A stretch of DNA of 16,888 nucleotides. Origin: Bacillota bacterium. Its GTDB lineage: Bacteria; Bacillota_A; Clostridia; Lachnospirales; Lachnospiraceae. The notes under the pieces are model-generated. The model was not told where the DNA came from. It ran no database searches and was given only the letters and a program-made list of their open reading frames with translations. Shown one piece after another: positions 6,143 through 13,668 of this stretch (position 1 is its first letter; each line of letters opens with the position of its first letter). The DNA is taken from NCBI GenBank assembly GCA_023443625.1, contig JAEZTQ010000063.1:1-16888 (forward strand), read 5' to 3'. The position numbers and the translations under genes are program-made.

Positions 6143-7459
6143 TTATTGCCAAAATAATAAAGCGCCGATTTTTACAGAGGTAGACTTATCATCATAACCT
6201 TTTCTTACAGCGGTGCTGTAAGAATGGAAATAAAGTCGTTTTCCAATATTGTTAGCCCCTTGTAAAGCATCTTTTGCTGCTTTGATGGACAATTTCTGTG
6301 ATTTAGAATCATAATTCTTATAATTATTAAGCTGTTTTTGTAGAGAACCACTGGCGGCAACAGAAAATTGCCCCTTTTGATAAATCACAGCTTTAATAGA
6401 ATTAGCATACTTGGATGATTTAACACGATTTAGTACGATATTGGCTACAGCTAGTTTACTTTCATAGCTTTGGGATCCAGCCTCTGAATGCACCAGGCAA
6501 GCGAGAAGTTTTAAATCATCTGAAGAATAACTGGTACCGCCCGAGTATTGAATTTGGGTTTCTTTCTTTGCACGCTCCTCTGCAGCAAGCTGTTCCAATT
6601 TCTCTTCTTCTTCCCTTGATACAGCCTCGTCAAATTTAACGAGAATTTCTGCATATTCTTTTTTGATATAGCCGGATTTATTCTCGTCGGTAATCTTAAC
6701 TTTGAGCCAGTCATCTATCTCTTCGATTACAGGATAGATCTCCTGCTTATATATAACAGTTACCTTTTTTGAATCCGTTGAGGGTTCTGAGCGAACATTC
6801 AGGCCGTCCACAGCAACAGATACACTTAAAGTTCCATATTTATCCATTAGCTCATCATCAGGGATGCCGGTCTTAATATACTGAGAACTAACATACCCTT
6901 CTACACTTCCTGACTCTACGTAATACCAATCATCCTTCTTATCTAGGATAGTTGCTGCTGAACCCTTATATAGTTTACCTAAAACAGTACTGTCAGTGGA
7001 TGCTTTCTCTCTGATGTTTACGTATTTTTTGGCTATTGAGATACCAATATCAGTGTACTTTGCTTGGGGCTTCTTTTGAACCTCTTCCTCTTTATCATTG
7101 GTTTGTGCTGTAGTCTCTGGAGCAAGGGTGGGAGTAACTTCAGGTTCTTGGATTTCTCCATCTGACTCAACTACTAGAGAACTTGGTGTTTCCTCATCTT
7201 TAGTAACATCTTCCTTAGCAGTAGCCAGCTCCTGTGGCACAATGCTCGGGATAGGGCTGATATTAATGGATAAAGAATGTATTTTCGCTTCTCCTGTTAT
7301 TTCAGCAGAAATATTTGTCCCGGTTGTAGTGGAACCATTTGTTTCGTCCTGACTGTATCTGTTAGAATTAGTAGGTATTTGTATATCAAAAATTACAGTC
7401 AAACAAAACATGGTTATACATACTATCGCTGATATTAAGGTTAGTTTAGTTTTTTTCAT
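6143..7459 (-). CDS. Membrane-anchored SleB/CwlJ-type cell-wall hydrolase with two SH3 domains
   Basis: The product is 438 residues from ATG 7459, which has AAGGTGAT six bases upstream; a TTG further upstream lacks one. Residues 6-25 form a membrane anchor or uncleaved signal segment. A Ser/Thr/Pro/Glu-rich linker runs to about 130. Two bacterial SH3 domains follow at about 145-197 (VNIREKAS, GYVSSQYIKTG) and 215-272 (LNVRSEPS, SGYIKKEYA), then a Glu-rich helix (278-300) and a C-terminal Hydrolase_2 domain (about 315-438). That domain has LLACLVHSEA with the likely catalytic Glu326, VANIVLNRVKSSKY, and YFHSYS. The family includes SleB and CwlJ, which act on spore cortex peptidoglycan, but SH3-bearing clostridial versions may act on vegetative wall. 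Which role applies here cannot be told from sequence. Confidence 0.85.
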   Translation of the reverse strand: MKKTKLTLISAIVCITMFCLTVIFDIQIPTNSNRYSQDETNGSTTTGTNISAEITGEAKIHSLSINISPIPSIVPQELATAKEDVTKDEETPSSLVVESDGEIQEPEVTPTLAPETTAQTNDKEEEVQKKPQAKYTDIGISIAKKYVNIREKASTDSTVLGKLYKGSAATILDKKDDWYYVESGSVEGYVSSQYIKTGIPDDELMDKYGTLSVSVAVDGLNVRSEPSTDSKKVTVIYKQEIYPVIEEIDDWLKVKITDENKSGYIKKEYAEILVKFDEAVSREEEEKLEQLAAEERAKKETQIQYSGGTSYSSDDLKLLACLVHSEAGSQSYESKLAVANIVLNRVKSSKYANSIKAVIYQKGQFSVAASGSLQKQLNNYKNYDSKSQKLSIKAAKDALQGANNIGKRLYFHSYSTAVRKGYDDKSTSVKIGALLFWQ

Positions 7460-7500
7460 TCCTATCACCTTCTTAATCGATTGACTTGTATTGCACAACT

Positions 7501-7529
7501 ATTATAGACTATAACATATATAAAAGCAA
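7501..7529 (-). promoter_or_regulatory. Sigma-A promoter of the cell-wall hydrolase gene
   Basis: On the - strand, TTGCTT (7529-7524) and a perfect TATAAT (7506-7501) are 17 bases apart. Transcription should start near 7494, giving a leader of about 35 bases. Confidence 0.8.
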
Positions 7530-7556
7530 CTGTTTTGGTAGATAAAAGGAAAAATG

Positions 7557-7581
7557 TGTCATATTATAACATTATATGACA
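7557..7581. promoter_or_regulatory. Palindrome upstream of the hydrolase promoter, possible operator
   Basis: TGTCATAT (7557-7564) and ATATGACA (7574-7581) are perfect inverted arms with a nine-base centre, about 28 bases upstream of the -35 box. The size and symmetry suit a dimeric regulator. No specific regulator is recognised. Confidence 0.4.
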
Positions 7582-7832
7582 AAACAGTATAAATAATGCA
7601 TAGTATCGACGTAAACTCAATTAGCTCTGAATTAAGGTGAATTAAGGTCATATTTAGACATTAGGAGGAATGACATAATTATAAGGCTCTAGTGTTTTAT
7701 ATAGGCACTTATACTTGTTATGTAAGATTAGTAAAGGACTGATTTATGGTTTATCTTTGAAATAAGATGAAAACTAAAACCAGTCCCTAGTAGATTATAG
7801 TAAGAATTGTACTTTATGAAATGTTAATGTAA
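7582..7832. other. AT-rich gap between the hydrolase promoter region and plsC
   Basis: No gene is visible. A 10-base tandem duplication, GAATTAAGGT twice, lies at about 7630-7649. An AGGAGG-like site near 7664 is followed only by the two-codon frame ATGACATAA. The dyad at 7736-7786 is the only other structure. Confidence 0.5.
7736..7786 (-). terminator. Possible terminator of the rpoD-plsC unit
   Basis: GGACTG (7736-7741) pairs with CAGTCC (7781-7786), and an interrupted inner stem pairs TTTATCTT with AAGATGAAA. On the - strand only a short TTT follows, so this is a weak candidate. It lies 47 bases past the plsC stop. Confidence 0.35.
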
Positions 7833-8543
7833 CTATTCCTCGTTTTCCCTTATTGTTTCTTGGATTCTTGAAGCTACAAGTTCTGCAATCTCAGTAGATT
7901 TTAGATGCTTATAGTCTTCGTAATATAGGGGTTGGAGGTAATGTATCTGAACTGTAATTTTTTTAATAGAATTCGTATCAAAGGCTTTAAAGGAATCAAT
8001 CAGCGCAACGGGTACAATGGGACATTTTGCATTGATGGCACTTTTAAAACTGCCTCCTTTAAAATCCAATAGGTTATTACCATTACGTGATCTGGTCCCT
8101 TCTGCAAAGATGATAAAGTTTTCACCTTCCTTAACACGTCGGGTCATATTCATAATTACCTGCATGGATTGCCTTATATCTTCACGATCAATTATCTCTG
8201 CCTGAAGCATTTGGATAATCTGCTTTAATAGAAAGGTATCCTTTACTTCCTTCTTCATAACAGTAACAAAAGGCCGTTTATGGGTCTCTAAAAAAGCAAG
8301 AGCATCAAACATTCCCTGGTGATTTGGAAATAAGATGTAACCATTTTCTTTGGGAAGATTTTCTAAGCCATGACAGTCAATCCTAACCCGTCCCCGACGA
8401 TTAACGTGAGGAGTAATCTTATGAAGAAAAGCATAACGGGTTTCTTTATCATATTTTTCTACATTACTTAACTGAAACACTTTATAAAGATAATAAGGCA
8501 AAGAAAAAAAGCTTAAGATGAACATAAAAATAATTCTTTTCAT
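7833..8543 (-). CDS. 1-acyl-sn-glycerol-3-phosphate acyltransferase family (PlsC-like)
   Basis: The 236-residue protein has the acyltransferase signature NHQGMFD at residues 74-80 (the HX4D catalytic pair) and FAEGTRSR around 146-153 (phosphate-binding motif), plus a CPIVPVALID segment. PlsC enzymes add the second acyl chain to lysophosphatidic acid at the inner membrane face. Here an N-terminal hydrophobic helix (MKRIIFMFILSFFSLPYYLY) gives the anchor. ATG 8543 is chosen because AAAGGA lies eight bases before it; an earlier ATG at 8606 lies inside rpoD and has no suitable site. The 49-base gap to rpoD and the lack of an obvious promoter suggest one operon. Substrate details, and whether it is the main PlsC of the cell, cannot be determined. 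Confidence 0.82.
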   Translation of the reverse strand: MKRIIFMFILSFFSLPYYLYKVFQLSNVEKYDKETRYAFLHKITPHVNRRGRVRIDCHGLENLPKENGYILFPNHQGMFDALAFLETHKRPFVTVMKKEVKDTFLLKQIIQMLQAEIIDREDIRQSMQVIMNMTRRVKEGENFIIFAEGTRSRNGNNLLDFKGGSFKSAINAKCPIVPVALIDSFKAFDTNSIKKITVQIHYLQPLYYEDYKHLKSTEIAELVASRIQETIRENEE

Positions 8544-8592
8544 AAGGTAGATCCTTTCAACCGAATTTAATACAATAATATATGTATTTCGA

Positions 8593-9714
8593 TTAGATAA
8601 GCTCATATCCCTTCAGCATTTTTGCTCGGCTGGGGTGTCTCAGTTTTCGCAAAGCTTTTGCTTCAATTTGTCTGATACGCTCTCTGGTAACGTTGAATTC
8701 CTTGCCGACTTCTTCTAGAGTACGACTACGCCCATCCTTTAATCCAAAGCGCAGAATTAATACTCTTTGCTCTCGATCAGTCAAAGTATCCAGAAGTCTG
8801 GTGATTTGATCTTTTAAAATAGAATAGGATGCAGCATCTTCTGGGCCCATAACAGAATCATCGCGAATAAAGTCGCCAAGATGACTGTCATCCTCCTCTC
8901 CAATGGGGGTATCAAGTGAAATTGGATCAGCGGATACTTTGAGGATTTCTCTCACTTTATCGATTGGTATATTCATTGCATCTGCAATTTCCTGTTCCGT
9001 AGGTTCTCTCCCTAATTCCTGAAGAAGATTTCTCGAAATGCGATATGTTTTGTTAATGACTTCAGACATATGTACTGGAATACGGATGGTACGAGACTGA
9101 TCTGCGATGGATCTTGTAATAGCCTGTCGTATCCACCAGGTAGCATATGTACTGAATTTATAACCTTTGGTATAATCAAACTTCTCAACGGCTTTAATCA
9201 GGCCCAGGTTTCCTTCCTGAATTAAATCAAGAAAAGATAAACCTCTTCCTACATAACGCTTTGCAATACTTACAACAAGTCTTAGGTTTGATTCTGCTAA
9301 CATTTGCTTCGCTGTTTCATCACCGTCGATAATTCTTTTAGCCAATTCCACCTCATCTGACATAGTAAGTAGAGGATAATTACCGATTTCTTTCAAGTAT
9401 AGATGAACGGGATCATCAGACATGGAGGAGGACTGGGTGAGAACATCAATTTCTGATTGGGCTTCCTCCACATTATCCTCTAGCTCCAGTAAGATTTCTT
9501 CGCTGGGTTCTTCCTCCTCATTAGCACTTAAAATAACGATATTATATACTTCTAACCTTTCATATATCTTATCAATTTGATTATTATCCAAATTTAATTC
9601 ACTGATGAGAGTATTAACCTTATCTGCTTCGATAATACCTTTCTGTCTGTTGGCATATGCGATTAGTTCATGGAACTTGTCCTCAAACACATCATGACTA
9701 GATTGATCGTTCAT
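8593..9714 (-). CDS. rpoD: Sigma-70 family primary-type RNA polymerase sigma factor (RpoD/SigA-like)
   Basis: The 373-residue protein has the complete layout of a primary sigma factor: an acidic region 1.1-like N-terminus (1-95), region 1.2 from about 99 ([11 protein letters not shown]), region 2 with core-binding DLIQEGN (163-169) and the -10 recognition helix [20 protein letters not shown] (190-209), region 3 (216-265), a [16 protein letters not shown] loop (268-283), and region 4 with the -35 helix-turn-helix [20 protein letters not shown] (334-353). The start ATG 9714 has GGAGGA six bases upstream. Region 2 and 4 recognition residues look typical, so it should read TTGACA/TATAAT promoters such as those in this window. 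Unusually it is followed by plsC and preceded by a divergent transporter instead of dnaG. It may be the main SigA or a close paralogue. Confidence 0.9.
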   Translation of the reverse strand: MNDQSSHDVFEDKFHELIAYANRQKGIIEADKVNTLISELNLDNNQIDKIYERLEVYNIVILSANEEEEPSEEILLELEDNVEEAQSEIDVLTQSSSMSDDPVHLYLKEIGNYPLLTMSDEVELAKRIIDGDETAKQMLAESNLRLVVSIAKRYVGRGLSFLDLIQEGNLGLIKAVEKFDYTKGYKFSTYATWWIRQAITRSIADQSRTIRIPVHMSEVINKTYRISRNLLQELGREPTEQEIADAMNIPIDKVREILKVSADPISLDTPIGEEDDSHLGDFIRDDSVMGPEDAASYSILKDQITRLLDTLTDREQRVLILRFGLKDGRSRTLEEVGKEFNVTRERIRQIEAKALRKLRHPSRAKMLKGYELI

Positions 9715-9756
9715 TTATATTCCTCCATCTTAGGATAAAAAATAGCACTAACCAAT

Positions 9757-9762
9757 ATTATA
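9757..9762 (-). promoter_or_regulatory. Probable -10 box of the rpoD promoter
   Basis: On the - strand a perfect TATAAT lies 43 bases upstream of the rpoD ATG. The -35 region at 17-base spacing (TTTTCT) is a poor match, so the promoter may be weak or use another element. Confidence 0.5.
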
Positions 9763-9882
9763 TCATATTAGGGTAAATAAGAAAACATGAAAAATAAAAT
9801 GAAAAAGAAACTCTGAGGAAATTTTATACAAAAAGTTGAAGGAAAGTAGGGTTAATACTTCACGGGGATGGAAATACTATGC

Positions 9883-9911
9883 TTTACAGGTGATTTTATT
9901 TATGCTATAAA
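9883..9911 (+). promoter_or_regulatory. Promoter of the MFS transporter leader
   Basis: TTTACA (9883-9888) and TATAAA (9906-9911) are 17 bases apart. Transcription from here would begin near 9918 and give a leader of about 215 bases before the MFS start codon. A TATAAT at 9929-9934 is an alternative -10 but lacks a -35. Confidence 0.6.
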
Positions 9912-9965
9912 AATATACAATACGCGGGTATAATAAATGTATTTATGCTTACAACAAACTAATCC

Positions 9966-10130
9966 CACCCAATAAAGAGCTTACGTATATTGGGTGAGGT
10001 TAATCTATTACATATGAAGGAGAGAGGTGATATAAATGACTTTATGGAATGATACCGGCCAGTAATTCTGGGCCTGTCGAGCTCCACCATAATAATGTAA
10101 TAGCGGATATATTATATTTTTTATGGAGGA
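9966..10130 (+). promoter_or_regulatory. Structured leader of the MFS gene, possible attenuator
   Basis: Three paired elements lie in order. CACCCAATA (9966-9974) pairs with TATTGGGTG (9988-9996). GGCCAG (10057-10062) pairs with CTGGGCC (10068-10074, one bulged G), and this hairpin overlaps the end and stop of the nine-codon leader ORF. CTCC (10082-10085) or CCATAA (10087-10092) can pair with GGAG (10125-10128) or TTATGG (10121-10126) and so hide the MFS ribosome binding site. An AT-only hairpin before T6 at about 10091-10121 could act as a weak terminator. The layout resembles leader-peptide control of resistance genes; the mechanism is inferred. Confidence 0.5.
10036..10065 (+). CDS. Nine-residue leader peptide upstream of the MFS gene
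   Basis: ATG 10036 follows an excellent purine-rich site (AAGGAGAGAGGTGAT, 10017-10031) and encodes MTLWNDTGQ before TAA at 10063-10065. Such a strong ribosome binding site on so short a frame, with its stop in the loop of a hairpin, suggests a regulatory peptide: ribosome stalling here would open the hairpin at 10057-10074 and could change access to the MFS start. The inducing signal is unknown. Confidence 0.5.
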   Translation: MTLWNDTGQ

Positions 10131-10134
10131 AAAG

Positions 10135-11358
10135 ATGAATTTAAAACTATATTATTTTTACAAGATTTTTTATGATTTAATACCCATTTATCCACTATAC
10201 CTTCTGTTTTTTGAAAGCAAGGGTTTATCAATTAACGAGATTTCCATATTGCTTGCCATTTGGTCAGCTGCAGCTGTTATACTTGAGATACCCACAGGTG
10301 TTTTAGCGGATCATTGGAACAGAAGAAATATGTTGGTTATCGGTGGGATTTTAAAGGCCTTCTGCTATATCATGTGGATTATAGGTGATAGCTTTCATCT
10401 TTTTGCCATAGGATTTGTTTTCTGGGGTATAGGCGGTGCTTTTCAATCTGGTTCAGAGGAAGCATTATTATATGACACCTTAAAAGTCCAGGAAAAAGAG
10501 GATTGCTTTGATGAAATATTAGGTAAAGGGCGTTTTCTTTCAGGTATAAGCAATATCCTGGCATCATTATTTGGTGGTTATATCGGAGCTAGGTTTGGGT
10601 TTGAAAAAGCCTTATACCTATCTGTATTGTCATCCTTATTAGCCGCTCTTATCAGTACAAAAATACAGGAAATTAACCTTTATAAAGAGTATGTTGCTGT
10701 TAATGCAAATAAAATGGAGAGAAATATTTTAAGAAATGCCTTGACTTTTATTATAAAAAATCCTGAAGTTTTGTTCTTTTCTTTGATAGGCTTGTTAGTT
10801 ATTACAACAGCTGGTGTTCTAGATGAATATGATCAGTTAATCGCAAAAGAATATGGTTTGTCAGTAGCATGGATAGGAATATGGTCTGCCTTACGGTTCA
10901 TGTTGATTTCCTTTGGAAGCTATTTTGCCAGGGGTATACGTATGGGGATAGAAAAATTCATGAGAATAAAAAACAGGATCTATTCGATTTGCTTCTTATG
11001 TCTAATGGCGGCTTTTTTCCTCATTCTTTCCGGTGTGGTGAAAGGGATGGGTATAATGAGTCTGTATGGGCTTTATTACTTTATTATGGCAGCGGGTGAA
11101 GTAATACAGGAGGATTATATTCAGCAGAAGATTACTATGGAGGGGAGATCTACGGTTCATTCAGTGCTTTCCTTGACAGGGAACTTCTATGCGATAATGT
11201 GTTTTATGCTATTTGGGGCAGTTGTATCACAGGTAGGTCTGCTTTCAGGACTTATATTCGCTGGATTATATATTATCATATGGGTCACAATTATAGGATT
11301 AACTTACATGATTAATAAGAAGTATATAGGAGCTAAGAGGGTTACGAAGAATTCTTAA
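10135..11358 (+). CDS. Major facilitator superfamily transporter, probable drug efflux
   Basis: The 407-residue protein has about 12 hydrophobic spans and the family motif A as GVLADHWNRRN (residues 57-65), between spans 2 and 3. The N-terminal half (YPLYLLFFESKGLSINEISILLAIWSA) and IPTGVLAD are typical of drug-efflux-like MFS proteins of Firmicutes. It would export a small molecule from the cytoplasm by proton antiport. ATG 10135 is preferred over ATG 10123 because GGAGGA (10125-10130) lies between them. The attenuator-like leader supports a resistance role, since such leaders are common before antibiotic efflux genes. The substrate cannot be told. The gene is divergent from rpoD and ends before a bidirectional terminator. 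Confidence 0.78.
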   Translation: MNLKLYYFYKIFYDLIPIYPLYLLFFESKGLSINEISILLAIWSAAAVILEIPTGVLADHWNRRNMLVIGGILKAFCYIMWIIGDSFHLFAIGFVFWGIGGAFQSGSEEALLYDTLKVQEKEDCFDEILGKGRFLSGISNILASLFGGYIGARFGFEKALYLSVLSSLLAALISTKIQEINLYKEYVAVNANKMERNILRNALTFIIKNPEVLFFSLIGLLVITTAGVLDEYDQLIAKEYGLSVAWIGIWSALRFMLISFGSYFARGIRMGIEKFMRIKNRIYSICFLCLMAAFFLILSGVVKGMGIMSLYGLYYFIMAAGEVIQEDYIQQKITMEGRSTVHSVLSLTGNFYAIMCFMLFGAVVSQVGLLSGLIFAGLYIIIWVTIIGLTYMINKKYIGAKRVTKNS

Positions 11359-11431
11359 GAATGATATTATCATTAAGAAGTTACTGAAATTGGGTTATTT
11401 CTCATGGGTAGAATTGATATTTATTGTTTAA

Positions 11432-11479
11432 ATATAGCCTCTGTTTTTAGCGAAAGACTAAAACAGAGGCTATATTTTT
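11432..11479. terminator. Bidirectional terminator between the MFS gene and trpB2
   Basis: ATATAGCCTCTGTTTTTAG (11432-11450) and CTAAAACAGAGGCTATAT (11458-11475) form an 18-pair stem with one bulged base and a CGAAAGA loop, followed by T residues on the + strand. It lies between converging genes. Confidence 0.9.
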
Positions 11480-11501
11480 AGGGAATTATGCTCTAATTTA
11501 T

Positions 11502-12869
11502 TTATACAATGGGCATTTCATCAAAGCCCTTTTGAAGGTCTTCATCTGAAGGAATGTAGTCATTCATTGTTCCGCTTAAGTAAGCATTGTAGGCTGTCAT
11601 ATCAAAGTAACCAGTGCCCGTAAGACCAAAGAGAATTGTCTTTGCCTCGCCTGTTTCTTTGCATTTAAGTGCCTCATCTATGGCCCCGCGGATTGCATGG
11701 GCTGATTCTGGTGCAGGAAGTATAGTTTCCTGTTTAGCAAAGAATACAGCAGCTTCAAAAACCTTAGTCTGTTCAACAGCAATAGCTTCCATATGACCAT
11801 CATGATAAAGCTTAGATAGGATAGGTGACATACCGTGATATCTTAGTCCGCCTGCATGATTTGCAGAGGGCATAAAGCTGCTTCCAAGGGTATACATTTT
11901 AGCAAGAGGAGTTACTCTTCCTGTATCGCAGAAGTCATAAGCGTATCTTCCTCGGGTAAAGGAAGGACAAGAAGCAGGTTCAACAGCCAGTATTCTTGGA
12001 TTAGCCTTACCTGTTAATTTATCCTGCATAAAGGGTGCGATGAGTCCTCCTAAGTTAGAACCACCACCAGCACAACCAATTACGATATCTGGATATTCAT
12101 CTAAGAGCTCTAAAGCCATCTTTGATTCTAAACCAATGATTGATTGATGTAATAATACCTGATTAAGGACTGAACCAAGAACATAACGGTAGCCAGGATT
12201 TGATACGGCCTTCTCTACTGCTTCTGAGATAGCACAACCTAGGCTTCCACCGGTATTTGGATTCTTCTCTAAAATCATTTTTCCAACCTGTGTAGTGGAG
12301 CTGGGGCTGGGAATAATTTCAGCATCAAAGGTTTGCATAACAGATTTACGGAAGGGCTTTTGTTCATAAGATACCTTTACCATAAATACTGTTAGAGGAA
12401 TATTATAATAGGAACATGCTTCGGATAAAGCTGTACCCCATTGGCCAGCGCCAGTTTCGGTGGTAAGACCCTTAAGTCCCTGCTCTTTTGCGTAATAGGC
12501 CTGAGCAATGGCGGAATTTAATTTGTGGCTTCCAGAGGTATTATTTCCTTCGAATTTATAGTAAATCTTAGCGGGGGTTCCCAGTGCCTTCTCTAAATTA
12601 TAGGCACGAATTATCGGGGAAGGGCGATACATCTTGTAAAATTCCTGAACTTCCTCTGGAATATCAATATATCTTGTGGTGTTATCCAGCTCTTGCTGCG
12701 CTAGTTTTTCACAAAAAACAGGGTAGAGCTCTTCTACAGTTGCAGGTTTTAGGGTTCCTGGGTTTAAAAGGGGAGCGGGAAGCTCCTTCATATCCGCTCT
12801 TAAATTGTACCACTGTGTCGGCATCTGATCTTCAGTCAGATAAAATCTGTGAGGTATTTTTTTTGACAT
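11502..12869 (-). CDS. trpB: Tryptophan synthase beta-like protein, TrpB2 type
   Basis: The 455-residue protein is longer than classical TrpB (about 400) and matches the TrpB2 subfamily, which makes tryptophan from indole and L-serine using pyridoxal phosphate and often works without TrpA. The PLP lysine is Lys116 in GSHKLN (113-118), ETGAGQWG is at 138-145 and the phosphate-binding GGGSN at 268-272. The N-terminal extension (RFYLTEDQMPTQWYNL) is typical of TrpB2. No trpA or other trp gene is adjacent, so it probably salvages indole. ATG 12869 has a GAAAGGAGAA site five bases upstream. A tRNA-Trp T-box upstream ties expression to shortage of charged tRNA-Trp, independently confirming the tryptophan assignment. 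Confidence 0.92.
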   Translation of the reverse strand: MSKKIPHRFYLTEDQMPTQWYNLRADMKELPAPLLNPGTLKPATVEELYPVFCEKLAQQELDNTTRYIDIPEEVQEFYKMYRPSPIIRAYNLEKALGTPAKIYYKFEGNNTSGSHKLNSAIAQAYYAKEQGLKGLTTETGAGQWGTALSEACSYYNIPLTVFMVKVSYEQKPFRKSVMQTFDAEIIPSPSSTTQVGKMILEKNPNTGGSLGCAISEAVEKAVSNPGYRYVLGSVLNQVLLHQSIIGLESKMALELLDEYPDIVIGCAGGGSNLGGLIAPFMQDKLTGKANPRILAVEPASCPSFTRGRYAYDFCDTGRVTPLAKMYTLGSSFMPSANHAGGLRYHGMSPILSKLYHDGHMEAIAVEQTKVFEAAVFFAKQETILPAPESAHAIRGAIDEALKCKETGEAKTILFGLTGTGYFDMTAYNAYLSGTMNDYIPSDEDLQKGFDEMPIV

Positions 12870-12874
12870 ACCAA

Positions 12875-12920
12875 TTCTCCTTTCGATTTGTGAAAGGAGA
12901 ATTTTATCTCCTTTCGATTT
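12875..12920 (-). promoter_or_regulatory. Duplicated Shine-Dalgarno sequence with complementary sequence between
   Basis: On the - strand AAATCGAAAGGAGA occurs twice, at 12920-12907 and at 12889-12876. Between them is TTCTCCTTTC (12901-12892), complementary to either copy. Pairing with the upstream copy frees the ribosome binding site of trpB; pairing with the downstream copy hides it. The two hairpins exclude each other. That this is a switch is inferred from the sequence alone. Confidence 0.6.
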
Positions 12921-13021
12921 ACGTACAACTGGTTAATGTGATATTTTCAAGTAGACCTTTTATTATATAAATGCGCCGAGGTAGCGAGTGTGTATCCGTC
13001 GGAGGCACCATAATCCTATAC
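12921..13021 (-). other. Stretch between T-box terminator and trpB, with GC-richer patch
   Basis: No gene is seen. A GC-richer patch at about 12972-13012 (GCGCCGAGGTAGCGAG and ATCCGTCGGAGGCACC on +) contrasts with its AT-rich flanks. It lies after the terminator, so it is transcribed only when the T-box reads through. It may be a small dispersed repeat. Confidence 0.4.
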
Positions 13022-13023
13022 AT

Positions 13024-13065
13024 AAAAAAAAGCTCTTGTCTCAGTAATTTACTGGGACAAAAGCT
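13024..13065 (-). terminator. T-box-controlled terminator
   Basis: A 17-position stem (13065-13049 with 13047-13031, two G-U pairs) is followed by seven T residues on the - strand. The T-box sequence lies directly upstream and would form the competing antiterminator. Confidence 0.88.
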
Positions 13066-13320
13066 AATATACGCTTCTGCGGTACCACCCGGTTTGGTGC
13101 GAAAGCACCCGCTCATTCATATACATTAATATATGCTCCCTTGTTAACGGACGGAGATTCCGTTGGGCATTACTTGACTGAAATAGCCTTTCTTCCCACC
13201 CTCATAAGTCCATTCAATATTGGGTTATTACTGCTTCACACCTTTATGCAGCTCTCTGAAAATAATCTGCCATATTTACTATTCTTACTCAACGGTTTGT
13301 ATTCATTTATGAAATTAATT
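13024..13320 (-). promoter_or_regulatory. T-box leader for tRNA-Trp upstream of trpB2
   Basis: The leader shows the conserved T-box GGGTGGTACCGC (- strand, about 13090-13079). Upstream in Stem I, the GAATGGAC sequence places UGG (13212-13210) at the specifier position, a tryptophan codon matching the gene. Distal stem I elements (CAGAGAGCTGC, AGCAG) lie near 13225-13260. The terminator is AGCTTTTGTCCCAGTAA (13065-13049) with TTACTGAGACAAGAGCT (13047-13031) and seven T residues (13030-13024). Uncharged tRNA-Trp should stabilise the antiterminator and allow trpB2 transcription. Specifier position is assigned by eye. Confidence 0.92.
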
Positions 13321-13327
13321 ATTTTGT

Positions 13328-13356
13328 AGTATATACATATTAAAGTAAATTGTCAA
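13328..13356 (-). promoter_or_regulatory. Sigma-A promoter of the trpB2 T-box leader
   Basis: On the - strand a perfect TTGACA (13356-13351) and TATACT (13333-13328) are 17 bases apart. The start near 13321 puts the T-box immediately at the 5' end of the RNA. Confidence 0.88.
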
Positions 13357-13485
13357 CAAAATTTTAAATATTTTGTGTTTTTGTTGTTTTTACGTCGTTT
13401 TTATGATTAAATATTTTGTTTGCGGCCCAATTGTAACACGCTAAAAAATGGAATTACTTATATTTCCTATTTCATAAAAAAGTCC
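13357..13485. repeat. AT-rich spacer between divergent promoters with a 13-base direct repeat
   Basis: TTAAATATTTTGT occurs at 13364-13376 and 13407-13419, 43 bases apart. The stretch separates the trpB2 (-) and rpsL (+) promoters. It may act as an UP-like element for either promoter; nothing else is seen. Confidence 0.4.
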
Positions 13486-13514
13486 TTGACAATTGGAACG
13501 CAAAAAAGTATAAT
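13486..13514 (+). promoter_or_regulatory. Perfect consensus sigma-A promoter of the str operon
   Basis: TTGACA (13486-13491) and TATAAT (13509-13514) both match the consensus exactly with a 17-base spacer, and an A/T-rich stretch precedes the -35 box. This fits the high expression of ribosomal protein and EF-G genes. Transcription should begin near 13521. Confidence 0.93.
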
Positions 13515-13520
13515 CATTAG

Positions 13521-13668
13521 GCGTGCAAATTTCTGCATGCTATGTATTTTTTATGCGCTTTTTGTTGATGCTGATTAAGTATTAGAAAAAGCCTTCCAAA
13601 ACCACAGAATTCAACTAGTAAGACCTTATGTCTTGCTCATTCAGAAAATTTCAGGAGGTGAAAAATTA
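13521..13668 (+). promoter_or_regulatory. 5' leader of rpsL with two hairpins
   Basis: The leader is about 148 bases. GCGTGC/GCATGC near 13521-13541 forms a short stem followed by a T-rich run. GTAAGAC (13618-13624) pairs with GTCTTGC (13630-13636). The AGGAGGTG ribosome binding site is at 13653-13660. A ribosomal-protein or attenuation role is possible but no known leader family is recognised. Confidence 0.4.

Noticed and set aside
7666..7680. AGGAGG followed by ATG near 7670
   Set aside because: The frame is only ATG ACA TAA; chance occurrence is likely.
12919..13116. 65-residue - strand frame across the T-box
   Set aside because: It overlaps the T-box and its terminator; the RNA element explains the sequence better.
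13141..13329. 62-residue + strand frame opposite the T-box leader
   Set aside because: It is antisense to the T-box stem I region and has no ribosome binding site.
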